6,834 nucleotides of DNA, taken from NCBI GenBank assembly GCA_023246885.1, contig JAHFHN010000042.1, positions 1 to 6,834 of the forward strand, read 5' to 3'. The notes below the pieces were generated by a model that saw only the letters and a program-made list of their open reading frames with translations, ran no database searches and was not told the origin of the DNA. A program made the position numbers and the translations under genes. This stretch comes from Microcaldota archaeon. Its GTDB lineage: Archaea > Micrarchaeota > Micrarchaeia > Norongarragalinales > UBA8480. This document shows, in pieces, positions 1-5,189 of the stretch; within the stretch, counting starts at the first letter, position 1; every line of letters begins with the position of its first letter.

Positions 1-21
1 TGCGCTATTGCCAATAGCGCA
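1..21. repeat. Perfect inverted repeat (hairpin) at the window edge
   Basis: TGCGCTATT (1-9) and AATAGCGCA (13-21) are exact reverse complements separated by GCC. With the flanking G and C, the arms are 10 bases around one base. The repeat lies inside the end of the partial coding frame (codons for ALLPIAQ), and because it starts at base 1 it may extend outside the window. No T-run follows it, so it does not look like a terminator. Confidence 0.6.
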
Positions 22-82
22 AGAAGAGTCAAAAGAAGAAATTTTAAAAAAATACGGATTAAGTTCACTAGCAGATCTTTAA
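2..82 (+). CDS. C-terminal end of an unrecognised protein (partial)
   Basis: An open frame enters from the left edge and stops at TAA (80-82), giving 26 residues that end in EEILKKYGLSSLADL. The Glu/Lys-rich helix and the in-frame stop just before the minD promoter suggest a real gene end. I do not recognise the family; the tail faintly recalls small archaeal helical domains, but that is not enough for a name. Frame 1 is also open to 87 but gives an implausible run of basic residues. The stop lies 42 bases before the minD start on the same strand, so read-through transcription into minD is possible. Confidence 0.5.
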   Translation, partial: ALLPIAQEESKEEILKKYGLSSLADL

Positions 83-87
83 TATAG
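78..87 (+). promoter_or_regulatory. Candidate TATA box for minD
   Basis: TTTAATATAG overlaps the stop codon of the preceding gene. Its centre is about 42 bases before the minD ATG. With the archaeal spacing of about 26 bases from TATA to start site, transcription would begin near 109, giving a leader of roughly 16 bases. No clear upstream BRE is visible, so this is a positional inference. Confidence 0.35.
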
Positions 88-124
88 TAAAAAAACGTAA
101 AACAAAACAGAGAAAAAAACGATT

Positions 125-910
125 ATGGCAACTAGAGTAATTGCAATTGCAAGCGGAAAAGGCGGAACTGGCAAAACCTCCATAGCAACAAACCTCGGCA
201 TCGCACTAGCAGCTAATGGAAAAGATGTTACAGTTGTCGACGGCGACGTTACAATGGCAAGCACAGGAATAATGATGGGGCTAAAACGCAGCCCAATTAC
301 AATTCACAACGTACTAATGGGAGAAGCACAAATTGAAGAAGCAGTTTACGAAGGGCCAAAAGGAGTTAAAATCGTTCCAGCTGGTTTATCACTAGAGCGA
401 ATAAAGAGACTTGACTACGACAAGTTTAAACACATTGTCAACGAATTAAGGCCAAGCAATGATTACATAATTATAGACTGTGCACCTGGATTGGAAAAAG
501 ACGCCATGGCAGCATTAACCGCAGCAGATGAATGTATTCTCGTACTTAATCCAGAACCAACTTCACTTGCAGATGCGTTGAAAGTTAAAGCACTAGCTGA
601 AAAAAACAACGTTAAACTAAGCGGATTAATCATAAACATGCACATGAATGAAAAAAGCGAAATCCGCAATGGCGAACTAGAAAAACTAATGGCAACACGA
701 GTCATCGCATCAATTCCATTTGATAGCCATGCAAAAAAAGCTTCTTCTACGCAGTCTCCTGCATTTGTTAAGTTTCCAGAAAGCAATTTTGCCATCGGAA
801 TAAGCCAAGCAGCTGCTTTTCTACTCGATGGCAAAGTAGTTACAAAAGTTAAAAAAGGTATAGCGAGAAAGATATTTGAATCAATCGCAACTATTTTCAA
901 AAGACCATAA
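125..910 (+). CDS. minD: MinD/ParA-family ATPase, archaeal MinD type
   Basis: A P-loop ATPase of the MinD/ParA (deviant Walker A) family; members dimerise on ATP and organise membranes, division sites or partner proteins. The deviant Walker A motif KGGTGKT is at residues 12-18, with signature lysine K12 and P-loop K17. DGDVTMAS (39-46) matches the archaeal MinD switch region, and IIIDCAPG (115-122) is the Walker B/switch II segment with D118. The last 18 residues form a likely amphipathic helix (I246, I250, F251, I254, I257 and F258 on one face; several Lys/Arg on the other), resembling the MinD membrane-targeting sequence. The length of 261 residues is normal. No MinC or MinE partner is seen, as is usual for archaea, so the cellular role is open. 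There is no Shine-Dalgarno site; the leader is short. LSm follows 32 bases downstream and is probably co-transcribed. Confidence 0.9.
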   Translation: MATRVIAIASGKGGTGKTSIATNLGIALAANGKDVTVVDGDVTMASTGIMMGLKRSPITIHNVLMGEAQIEEAVYEGPKGVKIVPAGLSLERIKRLDYDKFKHIVNELRPSNDYIIIDCAPGLEKDAMAALTAADECILVLNPEPTSLADALKVKALAEKNNVKLSGLIINMHMNEKSEIRNGELEKLMATRVIASIPFDSHAKKASSTQSPAFVKFPESNFAIGISQAAAFLLDGKVVTKVKKGIARKIFESIATIFKRP

Positions 911-926
911 ATTGAATTGATTTTTT

Positions 927-933
927 AGGTGAT
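927..933 (+). promoter_or_regulatory. Ribosome-binding site of the LSm gene
   Basis: AGGTGAT matches the archaeal 16S rRNA 3' end over seven bases and ends nine bases before the ATG at 943. It supports this start and translation of LSm from a transcript that continues from minD. Nearly the same sequence with a similar A-rich spacer precedes alba and Sec61-beta. Confidence 0.75.
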
Positions 934-942
934 TTAAAAAAC

Positions 943-1176
943 ATGGCAGAAAACAATCAGAAGAGACCATTTGACGTGCTTAACAACGCGTTGAACAAAA
1001 ACGTATTGATTAAACTCAAAGGCGAAACCGAAGTACGAGGCGAACTAGCAAGCTTCGACGTACACATGAACCTCGTCATTGAAAACGGCGAAGAACTTAA
1101 AAACGGCGAACTAAAACGCAAACTCGGAGTAGTATTACTACGCGGAGACACAGTAGTATTCGTCTCGCCCGCTTAA
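943..1176 (+). CDS. Sm-like (LSm/SmAP) RNA-binding protein
   Basis: An archaeal Sm-like protein; the family forms heptameric rings that bind U-rich single-stranded RNA and take part in RNA processing and turnover. The 77 residues contain both halves of the Sm fold: Sm1 at about 19-47 (with FDVHMNLV at 38-45) and Sm2 at about 61-75 ([12 protein letters not shown]). The residues that line the uridine pocket in characterised archaeal Sm proteins are present with the expected spacing: H41, N43, R67 and D69. The ATG at 943 is backed by the AGGTGAT site. It sits 32 bases after minD on the same strand and converges with the minus-strand gene ending at 1232, with 55 bases between the two stops. Confidence 0.93.
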   Translation: MAENNQKRPFDVLNNALNKNVLIKLKGETEVRGELASFDVHMNLVIENGEELKNGELKRKLGVVLLRGDTVVFVSPA

Positions 1177-1231
1177 GCAAACCAAAATAACAATTCGAAG
1201 ATTTAGCGCAAGCCATTAAAAGTGAATGAGA

Positions 1232-1936
1232 TCACCACAAGTTTGTGTAAACCGCTCGTTGTTTTAATTGAGTTTTAGCTAAATGCGCCAAAACTTCTTC
1301 AAATCCATGCGCGCCTTCTTTAGAAAATAGTGAAAGCGCTTCACGCGTAATTCTTGAGTTCCCTAAATAGCTTGGATGCATTCCCGATCCAGCCTCTCTA
1401 TTCGAATATTGTTGTACAAAACTCCTTAAGCGTTTATTAGCAACTGGTTTACCTAGGTAAAGAAACTCGGCAAGTACCTCGGTTTTTTGGGATCCAGAAA
1501 TAGCATGTGCGAATAGCGGGTGTGCATGTATTCGCGACTTAATAGACAATAAATAATGAACTAAACATTTGGAGGTATGAGCCCCCGGATATCCGAGAGA
1601 CGTCGAGTGGAAATTTACAACTGGAACCTTAAATCCACGCCGCAGTAAAAACGAGATCACATCCTTATCCGAAGGTTTGACCTCATTTCTCGAAGCGCGC
1701 ATAATAGTCTCTTTACCCCTAGCTGCATTTTGCCAAATCGCGTGAGGCGTCCACCTACCTGGAATTCTAACTACAACCGCACCGTGCTTTTCCCAATCAC
1801 TATGATGGCGCTGCGCAATGTTAATAGTTCCCTCGTTCGGGTGCCTTCCTACTAGTACAATTACCTTGCGCTTTTTCGCTGGAACTTCACGCAACATCTG
1901 AGCCATTTCACGCAAATTACTGGGCTTTAAGATCAT
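1232..1936 (-). CDS. Putative zinc-dependent carboxypeptidase / aspartoacylase-like hydrolase
   Basis: I do not recognise a named family with certainty. Residues 25-35 (VIVLVGRHPNE) resemble the first zinc-binding strand of M14-type and AstE/aspartoacylase-type enzymes, with an HxxE motif (H32, E35). VVNFHST (106-112) could supply the third ligand, H110, at the end of a beta strand. The E35-H110 spacing of about 75 is nearer to AstE/AspA than to classical M14 peptidases. A catalytic Glu is not obvious; the region of REAGSG (180-185) is one candidate. There is no signal peptide or membrane segment, so it is probably cytoplasmic and would cut an acyl-amino acid or peptide bond. The ATG at 1936 starts the frame; a TATA-like GGTTAAATTT (1958-1967, minus) about 25 bases upstream suggests a nearly leaderless message. 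Two sampled 60-base stretches are 47-48% G+C against about 35-37% in neighbouring genes, though another stretch is 38%. Functional assignment is tentative. Confidence 0.55.
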   Translation of the reverse strand: MILKPSNLREMAQMLREVPAKKRKVIVLVGRHPNEGTINIAQRHHSDWEKHGAVVVRIPGRWTPHAIWQNAARGKETIMRASRNEVKPSDKDVISFLLRRGFKVPVVNFHSTSLGYPGAHTSKCLVHYLLSIKSRIHAHPLFAHAISGSQKTEVLAEFLYLGKPVANKRLRSFVQQYSNREAGSGMHPSYLGNSRITREALSLFSKEGAHGFEEVLAHLAKTQLKQRAVYTNLW

Positions 1937-2088
1937 TGAAAAATAAAGGAAACGAGAAATTTAACCTTGTTGATTGCTCTGAACCACGCATTACAGAATT
2001 ATAGGCAGAGTAAAGCAGAGTGAATGGCATAGAAGAAATTCACGGAGGTTTTATAATTTATTACTAGTACAACTAATTCTACTATAAT
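1937..2088. other. Intergenic region before tRNA-Ala
   Basis: There is no credible coding frame here. It holds the likely promoter of the minus-strand gene at 1936, a near-tandem GCAGAGT repeat (2004-2020), a weak 6-base inverted repeat (GTGAAT 2020-2025 / ATTCAC 2038-2043), and the tRNA-Ala TATA box. I see nothing else. Confidence 0.5.
2050..2060 (+). promoter_or_regulatory. TATA box of tRNA-Ala
   Basis: TTTATAATTTA is centred about 34 bases before the mature tRNA 5' end. It fits archaeal TATA placement if transcription begins several bases upstream of 2089 and RNase P removes a short leader. Confidence 0.55.
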
Positions 2089-2160
2089 GGGCTCGTAGTA
2101 GAATGGTAATACGCCCCTTTGGCGTGGGGGAGACTCCGGGTTCGATTCCCGGTGAGTCCA
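2089..2160 (+). tRNA. tRNA-Ala (anticodon GGC)
   Basis: A complete 72-base cloverleaf. The acceptor stem is 2089-2095 with 2153-2159 and includes the G3-U70 wobble pair that marks alanine tRNAs, plus a second wobble at 7-66. The D arm has a three-pair stem (GTA/TAC) and the conserved GG. The anticodon stem is 2114-2118 with 2126-2130, and the anticodon GGC is at 2121-2123. The variable loop is 5 bases. The T arm is CCGGG-TTCGATT-CCCGG, and the discriminator is A2160. CCA is not encoded. There is no intron. It should read GCC and GCU codons. Confidence 0.96.
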
Positions 2161-2165
2161 TTTTT
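2161..2165 (+). terminator. Oligo-T stop after tRNA-Ala
   Basis: Five T residues follow the discriminator base directly, with three more shortly after (2167-2169). This is typical of archaeal T-run termination at tRNA genes. Confidence 0.45.
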
Positions 2166-2228
2166 CTTTAAAAGCATACCTTGAAAAATATCGAAATCAC
2201 TAAAAACAATAGAGAAACTGCTTTTTGT

Positions 2229-2300
2229 GGGCTTATAGTCGAGTGGTAAGATGTTCCCTTGACGTGGGAAAGATCCCCGGTTCGATTCCGGGTAAGCCCA
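2229..2300 (+). tRNA. tRNA-Val (anticodon GAC)
   Basis: A complete 72-base cloverleaf. The acceptor stem GGGCTTA (2229-2235) pairs perfectly with TAAGCCC (2293-2299), and the discriminator is A2300. The D stem is GTC/GAT with a GG-containing loop. The anticodon stem TTCCC/GGGAA encloses GAC at 2261-2263. The variable loop is 5 bases, and the T arm is CCCGG-TTCGATT-CCGGG. CCA is not encoded and there is no intron. It should read GUC and GUU codons. It lies 68 bases after tRNA-Ala with the same architecture. Its own promoter is unclear; AAAAATAT (2184-2191) is a weak TATA candidate. The convergent membrane-protein gene ends only 10 bases beyond its 3' end, and T-rich sequence at 2303-2318 may stop transcription inside that gene's tail. 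Confidence 0.96.
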
Positions 2301-2310
2301 CTCTTTCTCC

Positions 2311-2805
2311 TTATTTTTGCTTTACTAAATGAATTACCCACAGCGCAAACGTCACTAGTAATCCGATTCCGGTGAATAAGTAAATATCGTTTATTGACAA
2401 TAGGCGTAGAAACGGGTTTGCAGTTGTGGCTGGCCAAAATGGCTGTAAGTCTGCGTGCATGAAGGAGTCTAGCAAAACGTGTGACCAAGCAGCTAGCAAG
2501 GAAGAAGCGATTATCCATTTGTTTGAAACTTTGGGTTGCGAAACTTTGAACACTGCAGCTAATTGGTCAATTGGCTTTCTGAATTTTATCAAAAGCAAAG
2601 CAACAACTATCGCTATTAAGGTTACACCGATGTAAGTGTGAAAAAAACCGTGAAGTACGCCGTCTGGCCGTGGAGCGATAAACATGTAATAAAACGGTTC
2701 GAGGTCCATTAACACGCTTGAAATTATCAAAGCTGGCAAGTATAGCACGTCGAAAAGAATGAAGCCAAAAAGGACAACTGACCAATGAAAAGGAGTCAAT
2801 GGCAC
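2311..2805 (-). CDS. Integral membrane protein, metal-dependent hydrolase-like (YdjM/DUF4184 type)
   Basis: A 164-residue membrane protein with about four hydrophobic segments (roughly 8-33, 56-74, 97-114 and 138-160). It has the pattern of archaeal YdjM-like 'predicted metal-dependent hydrolase' proteins: an MPLTPFHW start with H7, DLEPF (D34, E36), HGFFHT (H52, H56) and WSHVLLDSFMHAD (H109, D113, H117, D119), then QPFWP. These His/Asp clusters lie near the membrane and could bind a metal. The true substrate is unknown for the family. The start is GTG (2803-2805): the MPxTPFH beginning is typical, and the stop of the upstream gene lies just three bases before it. It is the second gene of a minus-strand operon behind the E1-like gene, although no functional link between the two families is established. 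Confidence 0.75.
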   Translation of the reverse strand: MPLTPFHWSVVLFGFILFDVLYLPALIISSVLMDLEPFYYMFIAPRPDGVLHGFFHTYIGVTLIAIVVALLLIKFRKPIDQLAAVFKVSQPKVSNKWIIASSLLAAWSHVLLDSFMHADLQPFWPATTANPFLRLLSINDIYLFTGIGLLVTFALWVIHLVKQK

Positions 2806-2808
2806 AAA

Positions 2809-3528
2809 TTATTTCACGCGGTTTTTACAATCCTTACACTTTTTTTCAAGTGAAAAAATGCTAAATGTCAATGTTGACAAGTTCATGTGCAGCATTTTAC
2901 CGGCTAATTTTGGCTTTCCGCCCAATAGATTAACAAACTCTTGCACTTGTATACCTGCAGCAATTGAAGTCGCAGTTGGAATGATTCCCTCTTCGCAGCA
3001 ACTCACTTCGCAAGTGGGTTTAATAGCAAAACAATTAAAACACGGGGTTTTGCTGGGAATAATTGTTGACACCATAATTTTGTCGCGAATGGCGCCACAA
3101 TAAATCCACGGAATTTTTTTACGTAAACAAAAAGAGTTAATCGCCTTGCGAGCTGCGTAGTTGTCAGTGCAGTCAAGCACAATGTCAGCATTCGCAATTA
3201 GCTTAGCTGCATTTTTTTCAGTTAGCAAGTTAACAGTTGGAATAAAAAGAGTGTTTTTGTGTTGTTTTAGTTTTTGAACAGCGGTTTCGGCCTTGAATTT
3301 GCCAATATCACTTTTTGTAAATAATGGTTGTCGGCCGAGGTTAGAGGTTTCAATTACATCTGGGTCAATTAGCGTGACTTGTTTAGTGCCCAGTTGTGCT
3401 AATAGCAACGCGGCATTACTGCCTGTTCCTCCAACGCCTACAATTGCTACGCTGGTTTTGCGCAGCTTTGCATTTGCACTGCCAATAACTTTACCTTGGC
3501 ATACAAATTGAGAGTCGGTTAGTTGCAT
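2809..3528 (-). CDS. E1-like adenylyltransferase (ThiF/MoeB/HesA family)
   Basis: The family adenylates the C-terminal glycine of ubiquitin-like proteins (ThiS, MoaD, archaeal SAMPs) so that sulfur can be loaded or a conjugate made. The nucleotide-binding loop GVGGTGS is at 31-37, DPD at 55-57 and SNLGRQ at 62-67 with R66. K79 and D122 (in DCTDN) match ATP/Mg-contacting positions of E. coli MoeB. The zinc tetrad is C163/C166 with C231/C234, and C177/C178 before EEGIIP sits where MoeB and ThiF carry a catalytic cysteine. One oddity is the N-terminal RYxRQ motif, which appears as QFVCQ (7-11), so the conserved arginine supplied to the neighbouring subunit's ATP site is Cys10. At 239 residues it is slightly shorter than MoeB. 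No ubiquitin-like partner is in the window. The ATG at 3528 lies 29 bases from a TATA-like centre, suggesting a leaderless message. Confidence 0.88.
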   Translation of the reverse strand: MQLTDSQFVCQGKVIGSANAKLRKTSVAIVGVGGTGSNAALLLAQLGTKQVTLIDPDVIETSNLGRQPLFTKSDIGKFKAETAVQKLKQHKNTLFIPTVNLLTEKNAAKLIANADIVLDCTDNYAARKAINSFCLRKKIPWIYCGAIRDKIMVSTIIPSKTPCFNCFAIKPTCEVSCCEEGIIPTATSIAAGIQVQEFVNLLGGKPKLAGKMLHMNLSTLTFSIFSLEKKCKDCKNRVK

Positions 3529-3552
3529 AGAAAATTCACAGTAAACTGTTAG

Positions 3553-3561
3553 TTATTATAA
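3553..3561. promoter_or_regulatory. Shared symmetric TATA-like element of a divergent promoter
   Basis: TTATTATAA reads TTATAATAA on the other strand. Its central base, 3557, is exactly 29 bases from both divergent start codons (ATG ending at 3528 on minus, ATG beginning at 3586 on plus). That is the usual archaeal TATA-to-start distance plus two or three bases, so either direction would give a nearly leaderless mRNA. On the minus strand, TTAAAAGC just upstream looks like a reasonable BRE; the plus-strand BRE is weaker. It also overlaps an imperfect palindrome around AAGCTT (3556-3569). Confidence 0.55.
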
Positions 3562-3585
3562 GCTTTTAACTCGAATAAAAGTTAT

Positions 3586-3849
3586 ATGGCAGCAAAAAAA
3601 GAGCTAATTACCGGAGACATGACTGTTTCTGAAGTTGTGTTGAATTATCCTACTAGTGTACCGATCTTAATGGCTTATGGATTACATTGTTTTGACTGCG
3701 GCGGCGCGGAAATAGAAACACTTGAAGAAGGCACAGTAGGTCACGGGATGTCGCAAGAAGAGCTTGACTTGCTTTTAATTGATTTAAATGAAGAAGCACA
3801 AAAACAGGAAAAAATGAAAAAAGAAGAAAAAGAAAACAAGAAAAAATAA
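3586..3849 (+). CDS. DUF1858 small CxxC redox-disulfide protein
   Basis: An 87-residue protein of the DUF1858 / 'hybrid cluster protein-associated redox disulfide' type, related to the N-terminal part of ScdA-like proteins. Family hallmarks: ITGDMTVSEVV at the start, YP (21-22), then YGLHCFDCGGA with the redox or metal-binding pair C35/C38 and adjacent H34, followed by ETLEEG and HGMSQEELDLL. The core ends near residue 68. The last 17-19 residues are almost all Lys, Glu and Gln, a charged tail not part of the usual domain. The family is thought to act in thiol/redox or iron-sulfur contexts, but its reaction is not established. It diverges from the E1-like gene over a 57-base intergenic region and converges on alba with only 19 bases between the stops. 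Confidence 0.85.
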   Translation: MAAKKELITGDMTVSEVVLNYPTSVPILMAYGLHCFDCGGAEIETLEEGTVGHGMSQEELDLLLIDLNEEAQKQEKMKKEEKENKKK

Positions 3850-3868
3850 GAAGAAAAAAGCGCAGCAG

Positions 3869-4186
3869 TTACTTCGTCATCGTTACTTCCATTGACGAGA
3901 CTTTTGTCATTCTACCGTCTTCTGACTTTAACTCTTCTGTTGACAAAACGACGTCTTCGGTTTTGAGAGTTGGGATAAAGCGGTTCTTTACAATTTGAGT
4001 TACATCTACTAATGCACTTATTGTTCTACCGCGCGCTTTGGCTTTTACACTAGTTGCGCCATTGTTAAATTGCGTGACAACTGCGATTACATAATTCATA
4101 ACGCTTTTTTTCCCAATATAAATAGTATTGTCGTTTGTGTCATGCCGTTGTCGCGGTTGAGTTGGAGCTTCGGTAAATTCCGTCAT
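3869..4186 (-). CDS. albA: Alba-family nucleic-acid-binding chromatin protein
   Basis: Alba is a dimeric archaeal chromatin and RNA-binding protein that coats DNA. The family signature is nearly complete: IYIGKKSVMNYV with the DNA-contacting lysine pair (K26, K27 from this start), VTQFNNGA, the KARGR loop, VDVTQIVKNRF, and a C-terminal SEDGR followed by a beta strand. The frame could open at GTG 4201, but that GTG lies inside a perfect AGGTGAT ribosome-binding site (4197-4203). The ATG at 4186 follows it with a 10-base spacer, so the protein is 105 residues. The N-terminal tail of about 20 Thr/Pro/Gln/Arg-rich residues is longer than the core needs. Upstream, CTATAAAG (minus, 4249-4256) fits a promoter with a leader of about 40 bases. 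Confidence 0.95.
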   Translation of the reverse strand: MTEFTEAPTQPRQRHDTNDNTIYIGKKSVMNYVIAVVTQFNNGATSVKAKARGRTISALVDVTQIVKNRFIPTLKTEDVVLSTEELKSEDGRMTKVSSMEVTMTK

Positions 4187-4196
4187 GTTTCTTGAA

Positions 4197-4203
4197 ATCA
4201 CCT
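4197..4203 (-). promoter_or_regulatory. Ribosome-binding site deciding the alba start
   Basis: On the minus strand AGGTGAT is followed by TTCAAGAAAC and then ATG (4186-4184). The upstream in-frame GTG (4201-4199) is part of this site, which excludes it as the start. The site and spacer closely match those before the LSm gene. Confidence 0.8.
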
Positions 4204-4248
4204 ATTTGTTTTAATTGACTGATTTTTGACTTCGATTAAGTAACTAGG

Positions 4249-4256
4249 CTTTATAG
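4249..4256 (-). promoter_or_regulatory. Candidate TATA box of alba
   Basis: CTATAAAG on the minus strand is preceded by TTTC. Its centre is about 66 bases before the ATG at 4186, so transcription would begin near 4226 and produce a leader carrying the AGGTGAT site. Confidence 0.5.
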
Positions 4257-4257
4257 G

Positions 4258-4315
4258 AAAAAACAAAAAAACGCCAAATAAAGAAAAAATAGAAAAAAAC
4301 AAAAATAAAAAAAAA
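4258..4315 (-). terminator. T-rich terminator after the 4333-5160 gene
   Basis: Read on the minus strand, the 3' side of the gene ending at 4333 holds successive T-runs: nine T (4315-4307), then runs of five (4305-4301), seven (4299-4293), six (4289-4284) and seven (4271-4265), separated by single or few other bases. Multiple U-tracts without a stable hairpin are the usual archaeal intrinsic terminator. It ends next to the alba promoter and would insulate alba from read-through. Confidence 0.6.
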
Positions 4316-4332
4316 CGCGAGTTATGCTCTTT

Positions 4333-5160
4333 TTAGCCGCGTCTTGATGTTAAGTAAAGCAACACGTTTTTGAACAAGTTAGGTGCTTGTGCAGCTGCAG
4401 GGTCAAAAGCGAAGTAAATTACTTTTCCAGATGGGAATGACTTGGCTTCTACAATCGCGTATAAATTGCGTTGCCCTGGACCAGTATCAACTTGTGCTAA
4501 CACTTCAGAATTGCTTGTTGGTGTAACGTCAACTACATCACCAGCAAATGCAAAGTCTTTTTGTCCACTACCAAAAATTGGGTGGTCTGGGTTAATTATA
4601 CGGATTTGTCCAGTTGCAAAGTAAGTGCGAATTGGTTCCCGGCGCGGAGTTAATCCACCTATTTCAACTGGCATGATTGTGTTTAGCAATCCAACTCCAA
4701 TCCCCCAACCTAATACAGTGTTATCGTCGCGCACGCGAGTACACGCGTCGCCAATTACAATTAAAGAAGCACCGCTTTTTACACGGTCAGTAACAGCTTT
4801 ACGGAATTCCCTTTCACAATAAGGTTCCCCTGCCAAGATGATCACGTCTACTTGGCGAGTTAAGAACTGCGCCCGGTCATCTAGCTTTTGTTCGTAAATT
4901 GGACGAACTGCTATTCCACCTGCGCCTTGAAATGCTGAAGAACCAATTAAAGCTTTTAGTTCATCAGAAGGTTGGCCGAATACTCCAACTCGAATGTCTT
5001 TAGATGGAACGATTTGATTTAAAACAGGGATTTGACTTGCGTCAATTATGTTAAACTTTGCAGCTAGAAAAACTGCTAGAATTGCAATTAAAATTAATGG
5101 AATTGCGCTTTCAGCGTGGAATCCAGATGCTTGGGGAGCGTATTGGCCTCTTCTCTTCAC
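4333..5160 (-). CDS. Membrane-anchored GATase/ThuA-like protein, paralog A
   Basis: A 275-residue protein I cannot name. Residues 1-17 are short and basic, 18-35 form one transmembrane anchor, and from about residue 55 there is an alpha/beta domain predicted outside the cell. Its pattern resembles class I glutamine amidotransferase/ThuA-like folds: strand VDVIILAGEP (104-113), helix FRKAVTDRVKSG, strand ASLIVIGDACT (131-141), NPDHPIFGS (190-198), and a terminal GKVIYFAFDP followed by a helix. C115 and C140 are present but neither sits in a clear nucleophile elbow, and paralog B lacks both, so catalysis is doubtful. The only start is GTG at 5160; a stop lies four codons upstream. GGTGAT (minus, 5164-5169) is a close-set ribosome-binding site. 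It lies 131 bases downstream of paralog B on the same strand. Confidence 0.6.
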   Translation of the reverse strand: MKRRGQYAPQASGFHAESAIPLILIAILAVFLAAKFNIIDASQIPVLNQIVPSKDIRVGVFGQPSDELKALIGSSAFQGAGGIAVRPIYEQKLDDRAQFLTRQVDVIILAGEPYCEREFRKAVTDRVKSGASLIVIGDACTRVRDDNTVLGWGIGVGLLNTIMPVEIGGLTPRREPIRTYFATGQIRIINPDHPIFGSGQKDFAFAGDVVDVTPTSNSEVLAQVDTGPGQRNLYAIVEAKSFPSGKVIYFAFDPAAAQAPNLFKNVLLYLTSRRG

Positions 5161-5189
5161 ATAATCACCAGGTTAGAATTTACTATCTA

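Noticed and set aside
463..900. Minus-strand frame of 145 codons opposite minD
   Set aside because: It lies wholly inside a confidently identified MinD gene and has no recognisable domain or promoter; it reflects codon bias of the sense gene.
2168..2518. Minus-strand frame of 116 codons across tRNA-Val
   Set aside because: It is the reverse complement of the tRNA (giving the familiar spurious TRNRTGDL-type peptide) plus an alternative frame of the membrane-protein gene.
4258..4315. A-rich stretch as a possible replication origin element
   Set aside because: The A-runs are explained by T-run termination of the minus-strand gene; no repeated origin boxes or Cdc6/Orc gene are present.
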